Positions 1 to 11,293 of a stretch of DNA of 64,000 bases are shown piece by piece. Source of the DNA: Marinobacter sp. ELB17 (lineage in GTDB: Bacteria; Pseudomonadota; Gammaproteobacteria; Pseudomonadales; Oleiphilaceae); the NCBI RefSeq assembly GCF_000169375.1, contig NZ_AAXY01000008.1:62001-126000 (forward strand), in the 5' to 3' direction. The position numbers were made by a program, and so were the translations under genes. The notes below the pieces were generated by a model that was given only the letters and a program-made list of their open reading frames with translations, ran no database searches and had not been told where the DNA came from. Every line of letters begins with the position of its first letter. Position 1 is the first letter of the stretch.

Positions 1-1246
1 TTTCAACGGTTTCACGCACACTGATGGTGTTAGTTCGGGAGTCTGAGGAAATGAAACCGCGACTGGAAATCAGCTCTTGGTCGGCCTGCACCAGCGCTAC
101 TACTTCGGCAGCTTTTGCGTAATTGACCTGAATGATGTCCAAACGAAGCGGGGCAAGCTCGGCGATCTGCTTGGTTGTTTCCAGTTCCAGCCGTTCACGG
201 GCGGCGATTTCATCGGCGGGCGCTACCAATAATACATTGCCAATCTGGCGCTTATCCAAACCTTTGGTTTTCAAAATTAGATCCAACGCCTGATCCCAAG
301 GCACATTCTGCAAGCGCAGCGTGATGCTACCACCAACGGTATCGCTGGCCACCAGATTCAAACCGGTAAAGTCGGCAATCAGCTGAAGTACCGAGCGAAC
401 TTCAATGTCTTGAAAGTTTAGCGAGAGCTTGTCGCCGGAATATGGGAACTTCTCTTCGCGACGGACTTCTGCTTCTTCTGCGCTCAGCCGTTCAACACTC
501 ACGGTAAATTCGTTGCCAGACTGGTACGCAATGTAGTCATAGTCGCCTTCCGGACGAATCTCTATAACCGCACTGCCACCCTCAATAAAGGTGTCGATCC
601 GTTGTACCGGCGTGGCAAAATCTGTCACGTCCAAACGGCGGCGCAGGCGCTCGGGCACAGTCAGGTCCGGCATGGTCAGTCGAATTTTTCCGCCCAGTTC
701 GCTCAGGTTAACCTGAGTCGTCGCACTGGCCAGACGCACAACCACACGGCCTTCACCTTGTGCACCGCGACGAAAATCAACGTCTGCCAACGCCGGCGCT
801 GCGTCCGCTGACGAGGCAACAGGGCTGGCACCGTCAGATCCCGCAACGTCACTGGTTACATCTGCGGAATCGCCGCCAATAATCATCACCAACGCGTTGT
901 TATTGCGCTGAGTGGTGTAAGGAACCAGCTCAATCAGGTTGAAAATAAGGCGGGTACGGTCGTTGGTTTCAACAACGGTCATGCTTTGCGCATTTCCGCT
1001 GCCCAGCGGCAAGCTGCGGGCACCCAAGGCACTGGTGGTGTCTTTCAGGTCTACCGCAATACGAGCGGGGCGCTCAATGGTGTAACCCGTCGGTTCAGGC
1101 GGTGGGCCGTCAAACTGCAAAGTCACTTCCAGCCGATCCCCGGGTAAAGAGGAAAACGACACATCCTGCAAAGTGGCAGCGCTAGCCAGGCTGGACAACA
1201 ACCCAACGGTTACCGCGCAGACAATTACGTTGAGTTTTTTGAACAT
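1..1246 (-). CDS. pilQ: Type IV pilus secretin PilQ, N-terminal part (cut by window edge)
   Basis: Outer-membrane secretin through which the type IV pilus leaves the cell. The 415 codons visible start with MFKKLNVIV and a signal peptide ending near LASA (residue 23). Two AMIN-type peptidoglycan-binding regions follow (roughly residues 25-130 and 165-270). The secretin N0/N1 region begins near LNFQDIEVRSVLQLIADFTG. The beta-barrel secretin domain lies beyond the left edge. The start is supported by a GAGGC ribosome site 5 bases upstream. It is the last gene of pilMNOPQ, 50 bases after pilP. The family assignment is firm because the four upstream genes are the expected partners. Confidence 0.95.
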   Translation of the reverse strand, partial: MFKKLNVIVCAVTVGLLSSLASAATLQDVSFSSLPGDRLEVTLQFDGPPPEPTGYTIERPARIAVDLKDTTSALGARSLPLGSGNAQSMTVVETNDRTRLIFNLIELVPYTTQRNNNALVMIIGGDSADVTSDVAGSDGASPVASSADAAPALADVDFRRGAQGEGRVVVRLASATTQVNLSELGGKIRLTMPDLTVPERLRRRLDVTDFATPVQRIDTFIEGGSAVIEIRPEGDYDYIAYQSGNEFTVSVERLSAEEAEVRREEKFPYSGDKLSLNFQDIEVRSVLQLIADFTGLNLVASDTVGGSITLRLQNVPWDQALDLILKTKGLDKRQIGNVLLVAPADEIAARERLELETTKQIAELAPLRLDIIQVNYAKAAEVVALVQADQELISSRGFISSDSRTNTISVRETVE

Positions 1247-1296
1247 CGCTAGCCTCGGCTTCAAGCATTTTTGTGCATTCACGTTGCTGTTATTCA

Positions 1297-1875
1297 TTAT
1301 TGTGCCGCTCCATCGCTATCACCTTCGTCCAGCGACAGTTGGCGCGGGCGTTCTACCCATCCGCCACGGCCGTCGGGCACGATTTCCAACAGTTCGACGC
1401 GGGTCTCGCCTACACCCACAATTCGACCGTAGTTTTTACCGATAAAATTGCCGCTGTTTATACGGTGAATGCCGCCACTGCTGTCTTTTACCAAGGCAAA
1501 CAGCGTGCCTGCACTGTTGCGCAGGGTACCCACCATATCCAGTTCTTTCAGATCAAAGTTCTCCAGCACTTCCCGCGGCCGGTCCATATCCGGCTTTACG
1601 TCATTCATCGCTTGCTGTTCCTGCTCGCTGATCATCGTCAGCTGCACGTCGATGGGTGGCTCAAACGGCGAGCGCTGATCTGACGCCGAATAGCTAAACG
1701 CCTCGTAAGCGTTGAACTCCGGCAATGGTTCGACAAACCCCCGGGGTTTTGCCCGAGTTTCCTCCATAAACACGTCGAGATCGGAAAAGCCGCTGCTCTG
1801 TGAACAGGCTGTCAGCGACAATACCAGGCACAAACCCAGACAGGCTTTTCCGGCATGGTTTACCGTCATGCTCAT
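1297..1875 (-). CDS. pilP: Type IV pilus inner-membrane lipoprotein PilP
   Basis: PilP links the PilMNO inner-membrane platform to the PilQ secretin. The 192-residue product has a lipoprotein signal with lipobox LTAC near residue 24, then a flexible linker (SDLDVFMEETRAK). A C-terminal beta domain follows, with the family pattern LKELDMVGTL, GGIHRINSGNFIGKNYG and ETRVELLEIVPDG. The start overlaps the pilO stop by 4 bases (ATGA), which suggests translational coupling. Length and position match the family. Confidence 0.95.
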   Translation of the reverse strand: MSMTVNHAGKACLGLCLVLSLTACSQSSGFSDLDVFMEETRAKPRGFVEPLPEFNAYEAFSYSASDQRSPFEPPIDVQLTMISEQEQQAMNDVKPDMDRPREVLENFDLKELDMVGTLRNSAGTLFALVKDSSGGIHRINSGNFIGKNYGRIVGVGETRVELLEIVPDGRGGWVERPRQLSLDEGDSDGAAQ

Positions 1876-2483
1876 TCTCCGGCCCGGTAGCGATAGGTAC
1901 GGGCAACAACCTGCATGTCCAGCTGATCGTTGTCCGCTCCGGTGGGTTTAATGGTCAAATCATGCAAAGTCACGATTCGCGGCAAGCTCGCCACGCTGCT
2001 AACAAACGCAGCCAGTTCATGGTAAGAGCCCGACACCCGAATATTAATAGGCAGTTCGGAATAGAAATCCCGTTTCTGCTCCGGCTGCAGTTTCACTTCC
2101 TGCAGAGCCAGTCCACTGCCCAGCGCGGTATTGGTAATGTCTTCCAAAAGGCCTGGCACTTCGGTTTCACTTGGCAACTGACGCACCAACGCACCGAAGG
2201 TTTCTTCCATTTCTACCATCTGCGCTTTGAACACGCTGAGGTTGGCCACCTGATAAGCCTTACTCTCATAATTCTTGCGCAGTTCCAGCTCTGTACTTTC
2301 TACCCGGTCCAGTTGCGCAAACTGGTCCTTTATAAAGAACCAGTAGCCGCCACCCATAATCAGACCAAACACCAGCAGTAGCACAATGGCCTTTACCGGT
2401 GCCGGCCAGATACCGGCGTTGTTCATGTCCAGATCATTGATATCGAATTCGTTCAGGCTTTTCAGCGAGTCCGCAAGGCTCAT
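1872..2483 (-). CDS. pilO: Type IV pilus biogenesis protein PilO
   Basis: Bitopic inner-membrane protein that pairs with PilN in the pilus alignment complex. It has 203 residues: a cytoplasmic N-terminus, one membrane helix (about residues 30-50), a periplasmic coiled coil, and a C-terminal ferredoxin-like domain with the typical stretch RQLPSETEVPGLLEDI. It overlaps pilN and pilP by 4 bases at each end, so the operon is tightly packed. Confidence 0.95.
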   Translation of the reverse strand: MSLADSLKSLNEFDINDLDMNNAGIWPAPVKAIVLLLVFGLIMGGGYWFFIKDQFAQLDRVESTELELRKNYESKAYQVANLSVFKAQMVEMEETFGALVRQLPSETEVPGLLEDITNTALGSGLALQEVKLQPEQKRDFYSELPINIRVSGSYHELAAFVSSVASLPRIVTLHDLTIKPTGADNDQLDMQVVARTYRYRAGE

Positions 2484-3045
2484 TGTTTCTCCTCCCCTTC
2501 AATGCCAGGGCTTTGCTGACTGACGGACAAATTGAACTGACTGTAACCTGCACGGCGGGCATCAGCAGTCGACACGTTGGACAGATTCGGATTTGTAAAC
2601 CAATCGGAGTCTTCAAACTGACGCATCAGCGATGAAATCCGGCTGTTAGACTCTGCCATACCCACCAAGTCCAAGCGATCACCGACCTTCTTCAAATCGG
2701 TGAAATACAGGCCATCGGGCACGGTACGCACCAGCTCGTCGAATACCCGCACAATAACCGGGCGCTTGCCCTGCAAATCCTGAATGACTTTCATTCGCGC
2801 TAGAAGCTCGTTGCGCTTACGCTTCAGACTTTCAATTTCTTTGATCTGCTCATCAAGCTTACTGGCCGCTGTTTGAATATAAGCATTGCGGGATTGTTGA
2901 TAGGCAATGCGGCTGTCTACGTTGTTTTTCCACAAAAACGCCAGGCCGCTTGCAATTATGGCAGCGCTCAGCAGCATCACCACAAACTGTTTCTGTTTTT
3001 CTGCGCGCAGCTCTTCACGCCAGGGCCGAAGATTGATTCTTGCCA

Positions 3046-3046
<1 letters not shown>
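2480..3046 (-). CDS. pilN: Type IV pilus biogenesis protein PilN
   Basis: Inner-membrane partner of PilO and PilM. The start at 3046 gives MARINLRPWREELR, whose INLxPWR motif is the conserved cytoplasmic tail that docks into PilM. This start overlaps the pilM stop by one base (TAATG), with AGGAG 9 bases upstream. An upstream in-frame ATG would add 10 residues and hide the motif. One membrane helix (about residues 22-42) is followed by a coiled coil (SKLDEQIKEIESLKRKR) and the periplasmic domain. Length is 188 residues. Confidence 0.94.
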
Positions 3047-4119
<1,073 letters not shown>

Positions 4120-4303
4120 CTATAACTGGTTAATTGCAGCCGGCTATGTACTTTGTATGTTTTTTATTTAAGAGAATTTCTTCTGTTTTCCGATTACAAT
4201 CCCTATTCTTCTTAACGCAGGGCTTTTGTATCAGCGAAGTAGTCTCCTTTCCTAATGCAATGGTTCAAATCATAGACCTATATCCAACTGTTGTCAGAAA
4301 AAA

Positions 4304-6841
4304 ATGTCCTATTTGATGCGTACATCTCGCCTTTTCATCTGGCTTTTTCTAACCGGACTGAGTGTCACCCTTGTCCTTGGTTCCGGCTTCTATTTGTATC
4401 TTCGGCCTGGCCTTCCCGCAGCGGAGCAGTTATTCGATATAAAACTGCAAACACCGCTGCGGATATTCAGTCAGGACGGCAAATTAATAGCAGAATTTGG
4501 TGAAAAGAGAAGGACACCCGTCACAATCGAGCAAGTTCCCGAGCGCCAACTGCAAGCATTTCTCGCTGCAGAGGACTCCCGTTTCTATGAACACTTCGGC
4601 GTAGATATAAAAGGTTTGGCACGGGCCGCACTGGAACTGGCCTCTACCGGCCACATACAGTCCGGAGGCAGCACCATCACCATGCAGGTGGCAAAAAACT
4701 ACTTTTTGTCACGGGATCGCACGTTCATTCGTAAATTCAACGAGATTTTGCTGGCCCTGCAAATTGAACGTGAGCTGGACAAAAACACGATACTCGAGCT
4801 GTACCTCAACAAAATCTATTTGGGCAACCGCGCCTACGGTATTGCTGCCGCCAGCCAGGTTTACTACAACAAACCCGTGAGCGAATTAACGCTGGCCCAG
4901 ATGGCCATGCTCGCCGGCCTGCCAAAGGCACCGTCAGCCTTTAATCCCCTGGCAAATCCAAGCCGCGCTCTGGCACGGCGAAACTGGATATTGGGGCGCA
5001 TGAAAGAGCTTGAGATGATTTCTCAGGACGACTACGAACAAGCCGTTAATGCCGAATTGACAGCCACCTATAACGCCACCGAAACCGAAGTGGACGCCGA
5101 TTACGTCGCCGAAATGGCCCGCTCTGAAATGGTTCGGCGCTTTGGCGATAACGCCTACACCGATGGCTACTCGGTGACCCTGACCGTAGACAGCGTAAAA
5201 CAGCAAACCGCCACTGACGCCCTGCGCCAAGGGCTTGAAGCCTATGATCGCCGTCACGGGTTTCGCGGTGCGGTAGGGACCATTGACACCAAATCGTTGA
5301 ATGCCAACGAGCTCGCCACGGCCTTGCGCTCTTACCCGAGAACCGGGCCGCTGATCCCTGCCGTGGTGCTGAAAACCGACGATAATAACGGCACGGCCAC
5401 GCTGCACGCCCGCCTCCTTGGCCCCGTGACCATGACGTTAGACACCATGACGTGGGCCCAGCGTTACCGCACCGAAAACCTGACCGGCCCGACGCCAAAA
5501 AAACCGTCAGACGTACTCAGCCCTGGCGATGTGGTTTATGTGAAAGCGCTGAATAACGCGGCTCCCCAGCCCACCGACAACGGCCAAGAACAACCCCTCA
5601 CTGACATCGTGCAAAATGTAGCGCTGTATCAAGTGCCGCGAGTCGAAGGCGCGCTGATAGCCTTAACCGCAGAAACCGGTGCCATTGAAGCGCTGAGCGG
5701 CGGCTATAGCTTTGGGCAAAGCAAATACAATCGAGCCATCCAGGCCAAGCGTCAGCCCGGCTCCACGTTTAAACCGTTTCTTTACCTGAACGCTCTGGAA
5801 TCTGGATTTACCCCGGCAACGCTGATTAACGACTCGCCCATTGTATTGGAAGAGAAAGGCCAAGAAATCGCCTGGCGCCCGCAAAATTCATCCGGCCAGT
5901 TCTACGGCCCCACACGCCTACGCGAAGCCCTCTACCGCTCACGCAACCTGGTGTCTGTCCGTTTGCTGCGCGACCTTGGCATTCAGCCAATGCTGGATTA
6001 CCTCAAACAGCTAAAAGTACCCACTGCAGACATGCCCGCTAATTTATCGCTGGCACTGGGCAGTGGCTTGCTATCGCCGATGGAACTGGCACGGGGCATG
6101 GCCGTTATTGCCAATGGTGGCTATGACGTAGAGCCTTTCCTGATCCGCCAAATTGAAGACGCGCGAGGCACGGCCGTCTACAAAGCACCCGACGTGATTC
6201 TTTGCGACAGCAACTGCGGTAACGCCGTTGCAATTGACGAAATTGATTTGCAGGACACGGACAACAGCGGTGACACAAACGACGATTTCATTGTGACCGA
6301 ACTGAGCGACGAGCCTTTGGAAAGCGTCGTACAAGCGCCGGCCCGACTGATGCCAAGACTGGCCGACGAGCGCTCGGTGTACATTTTGCACTCCATGATG
6401 CGCGATGTCATCAAACTGGGCACCGGCCGCCGTGCCAGAATTCTGAACAGGGACGATCTTGCCGGCAAAACCGGCACCACCAACGAACAGATAGACACCT
6501 GGTTTGCTGGCTTCAACTATCAGCAGGCGGTTATTGCCTGGGTCGGATTTGACCAGCCAGCGCCCTTGGGCCGAAACGAATTCGGCGCCAGCACCGCCTT
6601 GCCCATCTGGATCAACTACATGAAAGTCGCTCTGGACCAAACACCCTCTGCGCAGATGCCGCGCCCAAATGGCATTGTGAATGTGCGCATTAATGCAGAT
6701 ACCGGCAGGCGCGCCCGCCCCGGCGAAGAAGGCGTATTTGAACTGTTCCGTGAAGAAGACGAACCCGAGGTCATCAGCGCGGAAGAACGCGGCGGCCTGG
6801 GAACTGGCGACACCGACGATATTTCCCGGCAACTGTTCTAG
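4304..6841 (+). CDS. mrcA: Penicillin-binding protein 1A (bifunctional transglycosylase/transpeptidase)
   Basis: Class A PBP that polymerises and crosslinks peptidoglycan. It has 845 residues. A membrane anchor lies at about residues 8-30. The GT51 transglycosylase follows, with EDSRFYEHFG (catalytic Glu90) and GGSTITMQVAKN. An OB-like insert comes next. The transpeptidase has SxxK (STFK, Ser487), SRN (Ser546) and KTG (Lys722). An acidic insert (about residues 650-680) separates SRN from KTG. The divergent pilM neighbour is the standard arrangement in pseudomonads and relatives. The start could be residue 1 or Met5; no strong ribosome site decides between them. Confidence 0.96.
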   Translation: MSYLMRTSRLFIWLFLTGLSVTLVLGSGFYLYLRPGLPAAEQLFDIKLQTPLRIFSQDGKLIAEFGEKRRTPVTIEQVPERQLQAFLAAEDSRFYEHFGVDIKGLARAALELASTGHIQSGGSTITMQVAKNYFLSRDRTFIRKFNEILLALQIERELDKNTILELYLNKIYLGNRAYGIAAASQVYYNKPVSELTLAQMAMLAGLPKAPSAFNPLANPSRALARRNWILGRMKELEMISQDDYEQAVNAELTATYNATETEVDADYVAEMARSEMVRRFGDNAYTDGYSVTLTVDSVKQQTATDALRQGLEAYDRRHGFRGAVGTIDTKSLNANELATALRSYPRTGPLIPAVVLKTDDNNGTATLHARLLGPVTMTLDTMTWAQRYRTENLTGPTPKKPSDVLSPGDVVYVKALNNAAPQPTDNGQEQPLTDIVQNVALYQVPRVEGALIALTAETGAIEALSGGYSFGQSKYNRAIQAKRQPGSTFKPFLYLNALESGFTPATLINDSPIVLEEKGQEIAWRPQNSSGQFYGPTRLREALYRSRNLVSVRLLRDLGIQPMLDYLKQLKVPTADMPANLSLALGSGLLSPMELARGMAVIANGGYDVEPFLIRQIEDARGTAVYKAPDVILCDSNCGNAVAIDEIDLQDTDNSGDTNDDFIVTELSDEPLESVVQAPARLMPRLADERSVYILHSMMRDVIKLGTGRRARILNRDDLAGKTGTTNEQIDTWFAGFNYQQAVIAWVGFDQPAPLGRNEFGASTALPIWINYMKVALDQTPSAQMPRPNGIVNVRINADTGRRARPGEEGVFELFREEDEPEVISAEERGGLGTGDTDDISRQLF

Positions 6842-6902
6842 GCAACTGATTGCAGCAGGTCTGAGTGTCGCGGTCGGCCTTCGTAGAGAACCGAGCGCCC
6901 AC

Positions 6903-6948
6903 AAAAAAACCGGCGGAGCCTAAATTTAACAGGCACCGCCGGTTTTTT
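6903..6948. terminator. Bidirectional rho-independent terminator between mrcA and maeB
   Basis: A-tract, then ACCGGCGG-A-GCCT, a loop of about 9 bases, AGGC-A-CCGCCGGT, then a T-tract. The stem is perfect apart from one A/A mismatch. Flanking A and T runs serve both convergent transcripts. Confidence 0.9.
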
Positions 6949-6969
6949 ATTCGCTTAACGTCTGGTTGA

Positions 6970-8235
6970 TTAAATAATATCGTCCATGGATTTAAGCGGG
7001 TAATGCGCCGGGTATGGGTTACGAGCCACACCGGTATCAACTGCTGCACGGGCAACAGCCGCCGGAACCACTTCCAGCAAACGCACGTCCATCGGCTTCG
7101 GAATAATGTAATTCCTGCCGAACTCGAAGCTGTCAGCGCCGTAGGCTTCGCAGATTTCTTGAGGCACCGGCTCTTTCGCCAGTTCGCGGATAGCGTTTAC
7201 CGCAGCAATCTTCATCTCTTCGTTAATCACTGTGGCACGAACATCCAGTGCGCCACGGAAAATGAAGGGGAAGCCCAGCACGTTGTTCACTTGGTTGGGA
7301 TAATCTGAACGGCCCGTGGCCATGATCAGGTCATCGCGCACTGCGTTCGCAATCGCCGGATCAATTTCCGGATCCGGATTTGAACAGGCGAATACAACCG
7401 GGTTAGGTGCCATTTTCTTGAGCTGTTCAGCGCTCAGTAAGTCCGGGCCGGAAAGACCCACAAACACATCAGCACCGTCGATGGCATCGTCCAGAGTGCG
7501 TTTATCGGTATCGTTGGCGAACATCGCCTTATACTGGTTCAGATCGTCGCGGCCAGAGTGAATCACACCCTTGCGGTCCACCATACAGATATTCTCGGAA
7601 CGCACACCACAACTGATCAGCAGCTTCATGCAGGCAATGGCGGCAGCGCCGGCACCCAGGCACACAATGGTGGCTTCTTCAATTTTCTTGCCCTGCAGTT
7701 CCAGCGCGTTAAGCATGCCGGCGGCCGTTACAATGGCGGTACCGTGCTGATCGTCGTGGAATACAGGTATGCTGCACTTTTCAATCAGCGCTCGCTCGAT
7801 TTCAAAACACTCAGGCGCTTTGATATCTTCGAGGTTGATGCCGCCAAAGGTATCGGCAATGCGTTCAACGGTTTCAATAAAAGCCTGAGGGCTTTCAGAA
7901 TTGACTTCAATATCAAATACATCAATACCGGCAAAGCGCTTGAAAAGAACGCCCTTACCTTCCATTACTGGCTTGCTGGCCAGTGGGCCGAGATTACCCA
8001 GGCCCAAAATCGCGGAGCCGTCAGAAATAACCGCCACCAGATTGCCTTTCATGGTGTATTTGTAGGCGTTTTCGGGGTCACGGGCGATCTCGCGGACCGG
8101 CTCGGCAACTCCGGGACTGTATGCCAGTGCAAGATCGCGGGCTGTTTTTGTGGGCTTGCTGATTTCTACACTCAGCTTGCCAGGCCGCGGCTTGGCGTGA
8201 TATTCAAGGGCTGCTTCTTTCAGATCTTGAGACAT
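6970..8235 (-). CDS. maeB: Malic enzyme, short form without phosphotransacetylase domain
   Basis: Oxidative decarboxylation of malate to pyruvate, probably NADP-linked. The 421-residue product has AYSPGVAEP and [19 protein letters not shown] in the malic domain, [10 protein letters not shown] and [10 protein letters not shown] at the metal site, and the Rossmann signature [16 protein letters not shown]. coli MaeB carries an extra C-terminal phosphotransacetylase-like domain that is absent here. I chose ATG 8235 ([13 protein letters not shown]). A GTG 21 bases upstream would add MTNGIVA. Confidence 0.93.
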   Translation of the reverse strand: MSQDLKEAALEYHAKPRPGKLSVEISKPTKTARDLALAYSPGVAEPVREIARDPENAYKYTMKGNLVAVISDGSAILGLGNLGPLASKPVMEGKGVLFKRFAGIDVFDIEVNSESPQAFIETVERIADTFGGINLEDIKAPECFEIERALIEKCSIPVFHDDQHGTAIVTAAGMLNALELQGKKIEEATIVCLGAGAAAIACMKLLISCGVRSENICMVDRKGVIHSGRDDLNQYKAMFANDTDKRTLDDAIDGADVFVGLSGPDLLSAEQLKKMAPNPVVFACSNPDPEIDPAIANAVRDDLIMATGRSDYPNQVNNVLGFPFIFRGALDVRATVINEEMKIAAVNAIRELAKEPVPQEICEAYGADSFEFGRNYIIPKPMDVRLLEVVPAAVARAAVDTGVARNPYPAHYPLKSMDDII

Positions 8236-8312
8236 TGCCACTATTCCGTTTGTCACGTTTAAGGGTGTAAAGCCGCCGTACTGAATTACAAATGTACTTA
8301 TGGCGGGACGAC

Positions 8313-8341
8313 ATTATGGCCCGCGCCGCATAAAACGACAA
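8313..8341 (-). promoter_or_regulatory. Candidate sigma-70 promoter for maeB
   Basis: On the minus strand TTGTCG (8341-8336) is followed after exactly 17 bases by CATAAT (8318-8313), about 78 bases upstream of the maeB start. This is a pattern match only. Confidence 0.4.
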
Positions 8342-8428
8342 GGGCCATCCCACCGTCCGGTAAAGCGTCAATACGTCTTATTGCGTATGTTCGGTCACAG
8401 AAGCGAGCTCTGTCATTTTTTGAGACAA

Positions 8429-8454
8429 AAAAAAGCGCCCGAAGGCGCTTTTTT
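8429..8454. terminator. Rho-independent terminator after rpmE
   Basis: AAAAAAGCGCC, loop CGAA (TTCG on the minus strand), GGCGC and TTTTTT. It begins 14 bases past the rpmE stop and can act on both strands. Confidence 0.9.
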
Positions 8455-8468
8455 GCAATTCGCTGGCA

Positions 8469-8693
8469 TTAATCTTCTTTCTTGCCAACAATACGACCAC
8501 CAAAACGCTTCTGGAAGCGGTCAATACGGCCGCCGGTATCCATAACTTTCTGCTTGCCGGTATAGAACGGGTGGCACTGTGAACACACGTCTAACTGCAG
8601 GTCACGTCCAACGGTAGAACGGGTATGGATCACATTACCGCAAGAACAGGTAGCGGCGATGTTTTCGTACTTAGGGTGGATACCTTCTTTCAT
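8469..8693 (-). CDS. rpmE: Ribosomal protein L31 (zinc-binding type)
   Basis: Large-subunit ribosomal protein of 74 residues starting [10 protein letters not shown]. The pair CSC (Cys16, Cys18) and CSQC (Cys37, Cys40) marks the zinc-ribbon form rather than the cysteine-free paralogue made in zinc shortage. GAGG lies 8 bases before the ATG. The reading frame stays open upstream, but those residues are not L31-like, so the longer start was rejected. It is monocistronic with its own terminator and divergent from priA. Confidence 0.96.
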   Translation of the reverse strand: MKEGIHPKYENIAATCSCGNVIHTRSTVGRDLQLDVCSQCHPFYTGKQKVMDTGGRIDRFQKRFGGRIVGKKED

Positions 8694-8738
8694 GGCGAAC
8701 CTCGTCAGGTTATGCCGCCACCTGGTCACGATTACGGC

Positions 8739-8774
8739 TGTTCCGAAGAATGTTCCGTAGAGTGTTCCGTATGC
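8739..8774. repeat. Three tandem 12-bp units in the rpmE leader
   Basis: TGTTCCGAAGAA, TGTTCCGTAGAG and TGTTCCGTATGC follow each other without gaps, 46-81 bases upstream of rpmE. The gene-free stretch 8694-9008 between rpmE and priA otherwise shows nothing I can name. Function unknown. Confidence 0.5.
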
Positions 8775-9008
8775 CAGGCACCGCATATTTGAATCAATAA
8801 GAGAGACGGGGCACAATTGACCCTGTCCAACAGAGCGCGAATATTACTTGCAAACTGCCACCCAGGCAAGCGCCACACTGCTGAATTCCCATGCCCACCG
8901 GCGCAGGCCGCCACAACCGGCGCTTGCACAAGGATACGAACATACCGTGACACTTATAGCCGTTGCAGCGCCTGCCAGGCATAGCTTCCATCCAAATGCG
9001 CAAAACCC

Positions 9009-11171
9009 GTGACCAGGGTTGTACGCATCGCCATGAACCGCCCGCTGCGAAGGCTGTTTGACTACACCCTTGGCGCCGGCCTCAGCCTTCAGCCCGGCCA
9101 GCGGGTTCAGGTTCCCTTTGGCCGCCAGCAGATAACCGGACTGGTTACTGCGGTAGGCGTAACCCCGCCGCCCGGGGTATCACTAAAGCCGGTTCGAAGT
9201 GCTATGGAAGGCTGGCCTGCGCTACCAAAGGAAACACTGCGACTGCTAAGCTGGGCCAGCGACTATTACCAACACCCGCTGGGTGAATGCCTGTTTACGG
9301 CCTTACCGCCAGCACTCAGGCGCGGCCAGCCAGCATTGCGCAAAACCGAAGCCTGGTGGCGCGCCCGCAGCAGCGGTGCGGAGCTGCCACCCCAGGCCCA
9401 CCGTCAAAAAGCCTTGCTAGCCTGGCTTTTGCAGTATTCCCAGGGCGCTGCGACAAGCTCCATCTTAAGCGCCGGCTTTAATCGCAGCCAGCTGAAGACC
9501 CTGGAACAAAAGCAGCTGATTGAAGCCTCCGAACCCGTGCTGGCAACAACACCCACCGAGAGTTTTGCGGCACCCACGTTATCACCGGCACAAACAGATA
9601 CCGCAGCACAGCTTCCAGACCCGGCCAAGGGCTTTAGCGCCTGCCTTCTATACGGCATCACTGGCAGCGGTAAAACAGAAATCTACCTGCATTATTTAAA
9701 GCAACATTTGAGTGAACAGGATCAGGCCCTGGTGCTGGTGCCAGAAATAAACCTGACACCGCAAACCGTGGCCCGCTTCCAGCGCTATTTTGGCCAGCGG
9801 ATTGTGGTGTGGCACTCGGCACTGAACGACAGCGAGCGCCTGGACACCTGGCTAAAAATACGCCACGGCGAACCCGTCATACTCATTGGCACCCGTTCGG
9901 CGGTTTTGTTGCCCTTTACCGGTTTGCGCACGCTGATTGTGGACGAAGAACACGATAGCTCCTACAAACAAGGCGATGGCTTTCGCTATTCAGCGCGCGA
10001 CCTTGCGGTATACCGCGCCCATCTGAACAAATGCCCGGTGATACTCGGCTCGGCCACGCCCTCGCTGGAATCCTGGCACAACGCGCAGCAAGGCAAATAC
10101 ACCTTGGCCACATTGGAGGAGCGGGCCGGCAACGCCAGACCACCGCGAATAAAACTGCTGGACATTCGCAGCCGGCCTTTAGAAGGCGGCCTGTCGCGCC
10201 CCGCCCTTAACGCAATCAAGCAGGTTTTGGACAACGGCGAACAGGTGCTGGTGTATGTGAACCGCCGCGGCTTCGCGCCGGTGATGATGTGCTTTGACTG
10301 CGGCCATATGGTGGAATGCCCGCGCTGCGACACCCGCCTGACCTACCACCGCCGTGACAATGCCATGCGCTGCCATCACTGCGACTTTCAGGCCGCCGCA
10401 ACAACCCAGTGCCCGAAGTGCCAAAGTGATGCGTTCAAGCCCGTCGGCCAGGGTACCGAGCGCAGCGAAGACATACTGACCACCGCCTTCCCCGACACCC
10501 CGGTGGTGCGGGTTGACCGCGACAGCACCCAGCGTAAAGGCAGCATTCAAGCCATTCTGCAAACCGTAAACACCGGCGAGCCCTGCATTTTAGTGGGCAC
10601 TCAAATGTTGGCCAAAGGCCACGATTTTGCCAACGTAACGCTGGTGGTGGTTATAAACGCCGACGGCGGCCTGTTCAGCGTAGACTTCCGCGCCCCTGAA
10701 CAGCTCCTACAAACCCTGCTGCAAGTCAGCGGCCGTGCGGGTCGCGGCGACAAGCCCGGCACCGTGCTGGTGCAGACCTGCCATAGCGACCACCCACTGT
10801 TAAGAACACTTTGCACGGGCCGCTACGGGGATATGGCCGAACAGCTTTTAGTCGAGCGCGAAGGCGGCCAACTGCCGCCTTACCGCGCTATGGCCATATT
10901 CCGCGCCGAAGCCGACACCATGGAAAAAAGTTTGCAGGTACTGGACACCATAAAACCCCTGGCCCAGGCACCGGGTCTGGAAATCTGGGGCCCACTGCCA
11001 GCGTTGATTGCCCGTCGCGCCGACCGCTACCGCGCCCAGCTGGTCATAAACGCCGATAACCGCAAGCGCCTGAACAAAACCCTCGCCGACGTTTGCCTGC
11101 ATCTGGATCAACAAAAACAGCCCTCCGGCAGCCGCTGGATGATCGACGTGGACCCACAGGAAACAGGCTAG
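9009..11171 (+). CDS. priA: Primosomal replication restart helicase PriA
   Basis: Helicase that reloads the replisome at stalled forks. It has 720 residues. The N-terminal DNA-binding domain begins VRIAMNRPLRRLFDY. Walker A is GITGSGKTE (216-224), and Walker B is the DEEH box at Asp312. A zinc region with paired cysteines (CFDCGHMVECPRC from Cys428, then CHHC and CPKC) interrupts the helicase core, as is typical of PriA. GTG at 9009 is the only start that keeps the N-terminal motif, because the frame is closed just upstream. Confidence 0.96.
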   Translation: MTRVVRIAMNRPLRRLFDYTLGAGLSLQPGQRVQVPFGRQQITGLVTAVGVTPPPGVSLKPVRSAMEGWPALPKETLRLLSWASDYYQHPLGECLFTALPPALRRGQPALRKTEAWWRARSSGAELPPQAHRQKALLAWLLQYSQGAATSSILSAGFNRSQLKTLEQKQLIEASEPVLATTPTESFAAPTLSPAQTDTAAQLPDPAKGFSACLLYGITGSGKTEIYLHYLKQHLSEQDQALVLVPEINLTPQTVARFQRYFGQRIVVWHSALNDSERLDTWLKIRHGEPVILIGTRSAVLLPFTGLRTLIVDEEHDSSYKQGDGFRYSARDLAVYRAHLNKCPVILGSATPSLESWHNAQQGKYTLATLEERAGNARPPRIKLLDIRSRPLEGGLSRPALNAIKQVLDNGEQVLVYVNRRGFAPVMMCFDCGHMVECPRCDTRLTYHRRDNAMRCHHCDFQAAATTQCPKCQSDAFKPVGQGTERSEDILTTAFPDTPVVRVDRDSTQRKGSIQAILQTVNTGEPCILVGTQMLAKGHDFANVTLVVVINADGGLFSVDFRAPEQLLQTLLQVSGRAGRGDKPGTVLVQTCHSDHPLLRTLCTGRYGDMAEQLLVEREGGQLPPYRAMAIFRAEADTMEKSLQVLDTIKPLAQAPGLEIWGPLPALIARRADRYRAQLVINADNRKRLNKTLADVCLHLDQQKQPSGSRWMIDVDPQETG

Positions 11172-11293
11172 CGCCCTCTATCACCCCGCCTGGCTTTTGC
11201 TTACAAAACCAGTTTCCGCGATAATATGGCGCTTCTACTCTGGTGGGCGCCCTGCCCCATTTCCACTTCCGTTCAGCCGAGCTATTCAACAGC

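Noticed and set aside
6071..6904. Minus-strand open frame opposite the end of mrcA
   Set aside because: Antisense to well-conserved transpeptidase motifs, no ribosome site, and it crosses the terminator region.
8694..8816. Longer rpmE start giving a 115-residue protein
   Set aside because: The extension (including [10 protein letters not shown]) comes from the 12-bp repeats and has no L31 similarity; MKEGIHP with GAGG is the normal start.
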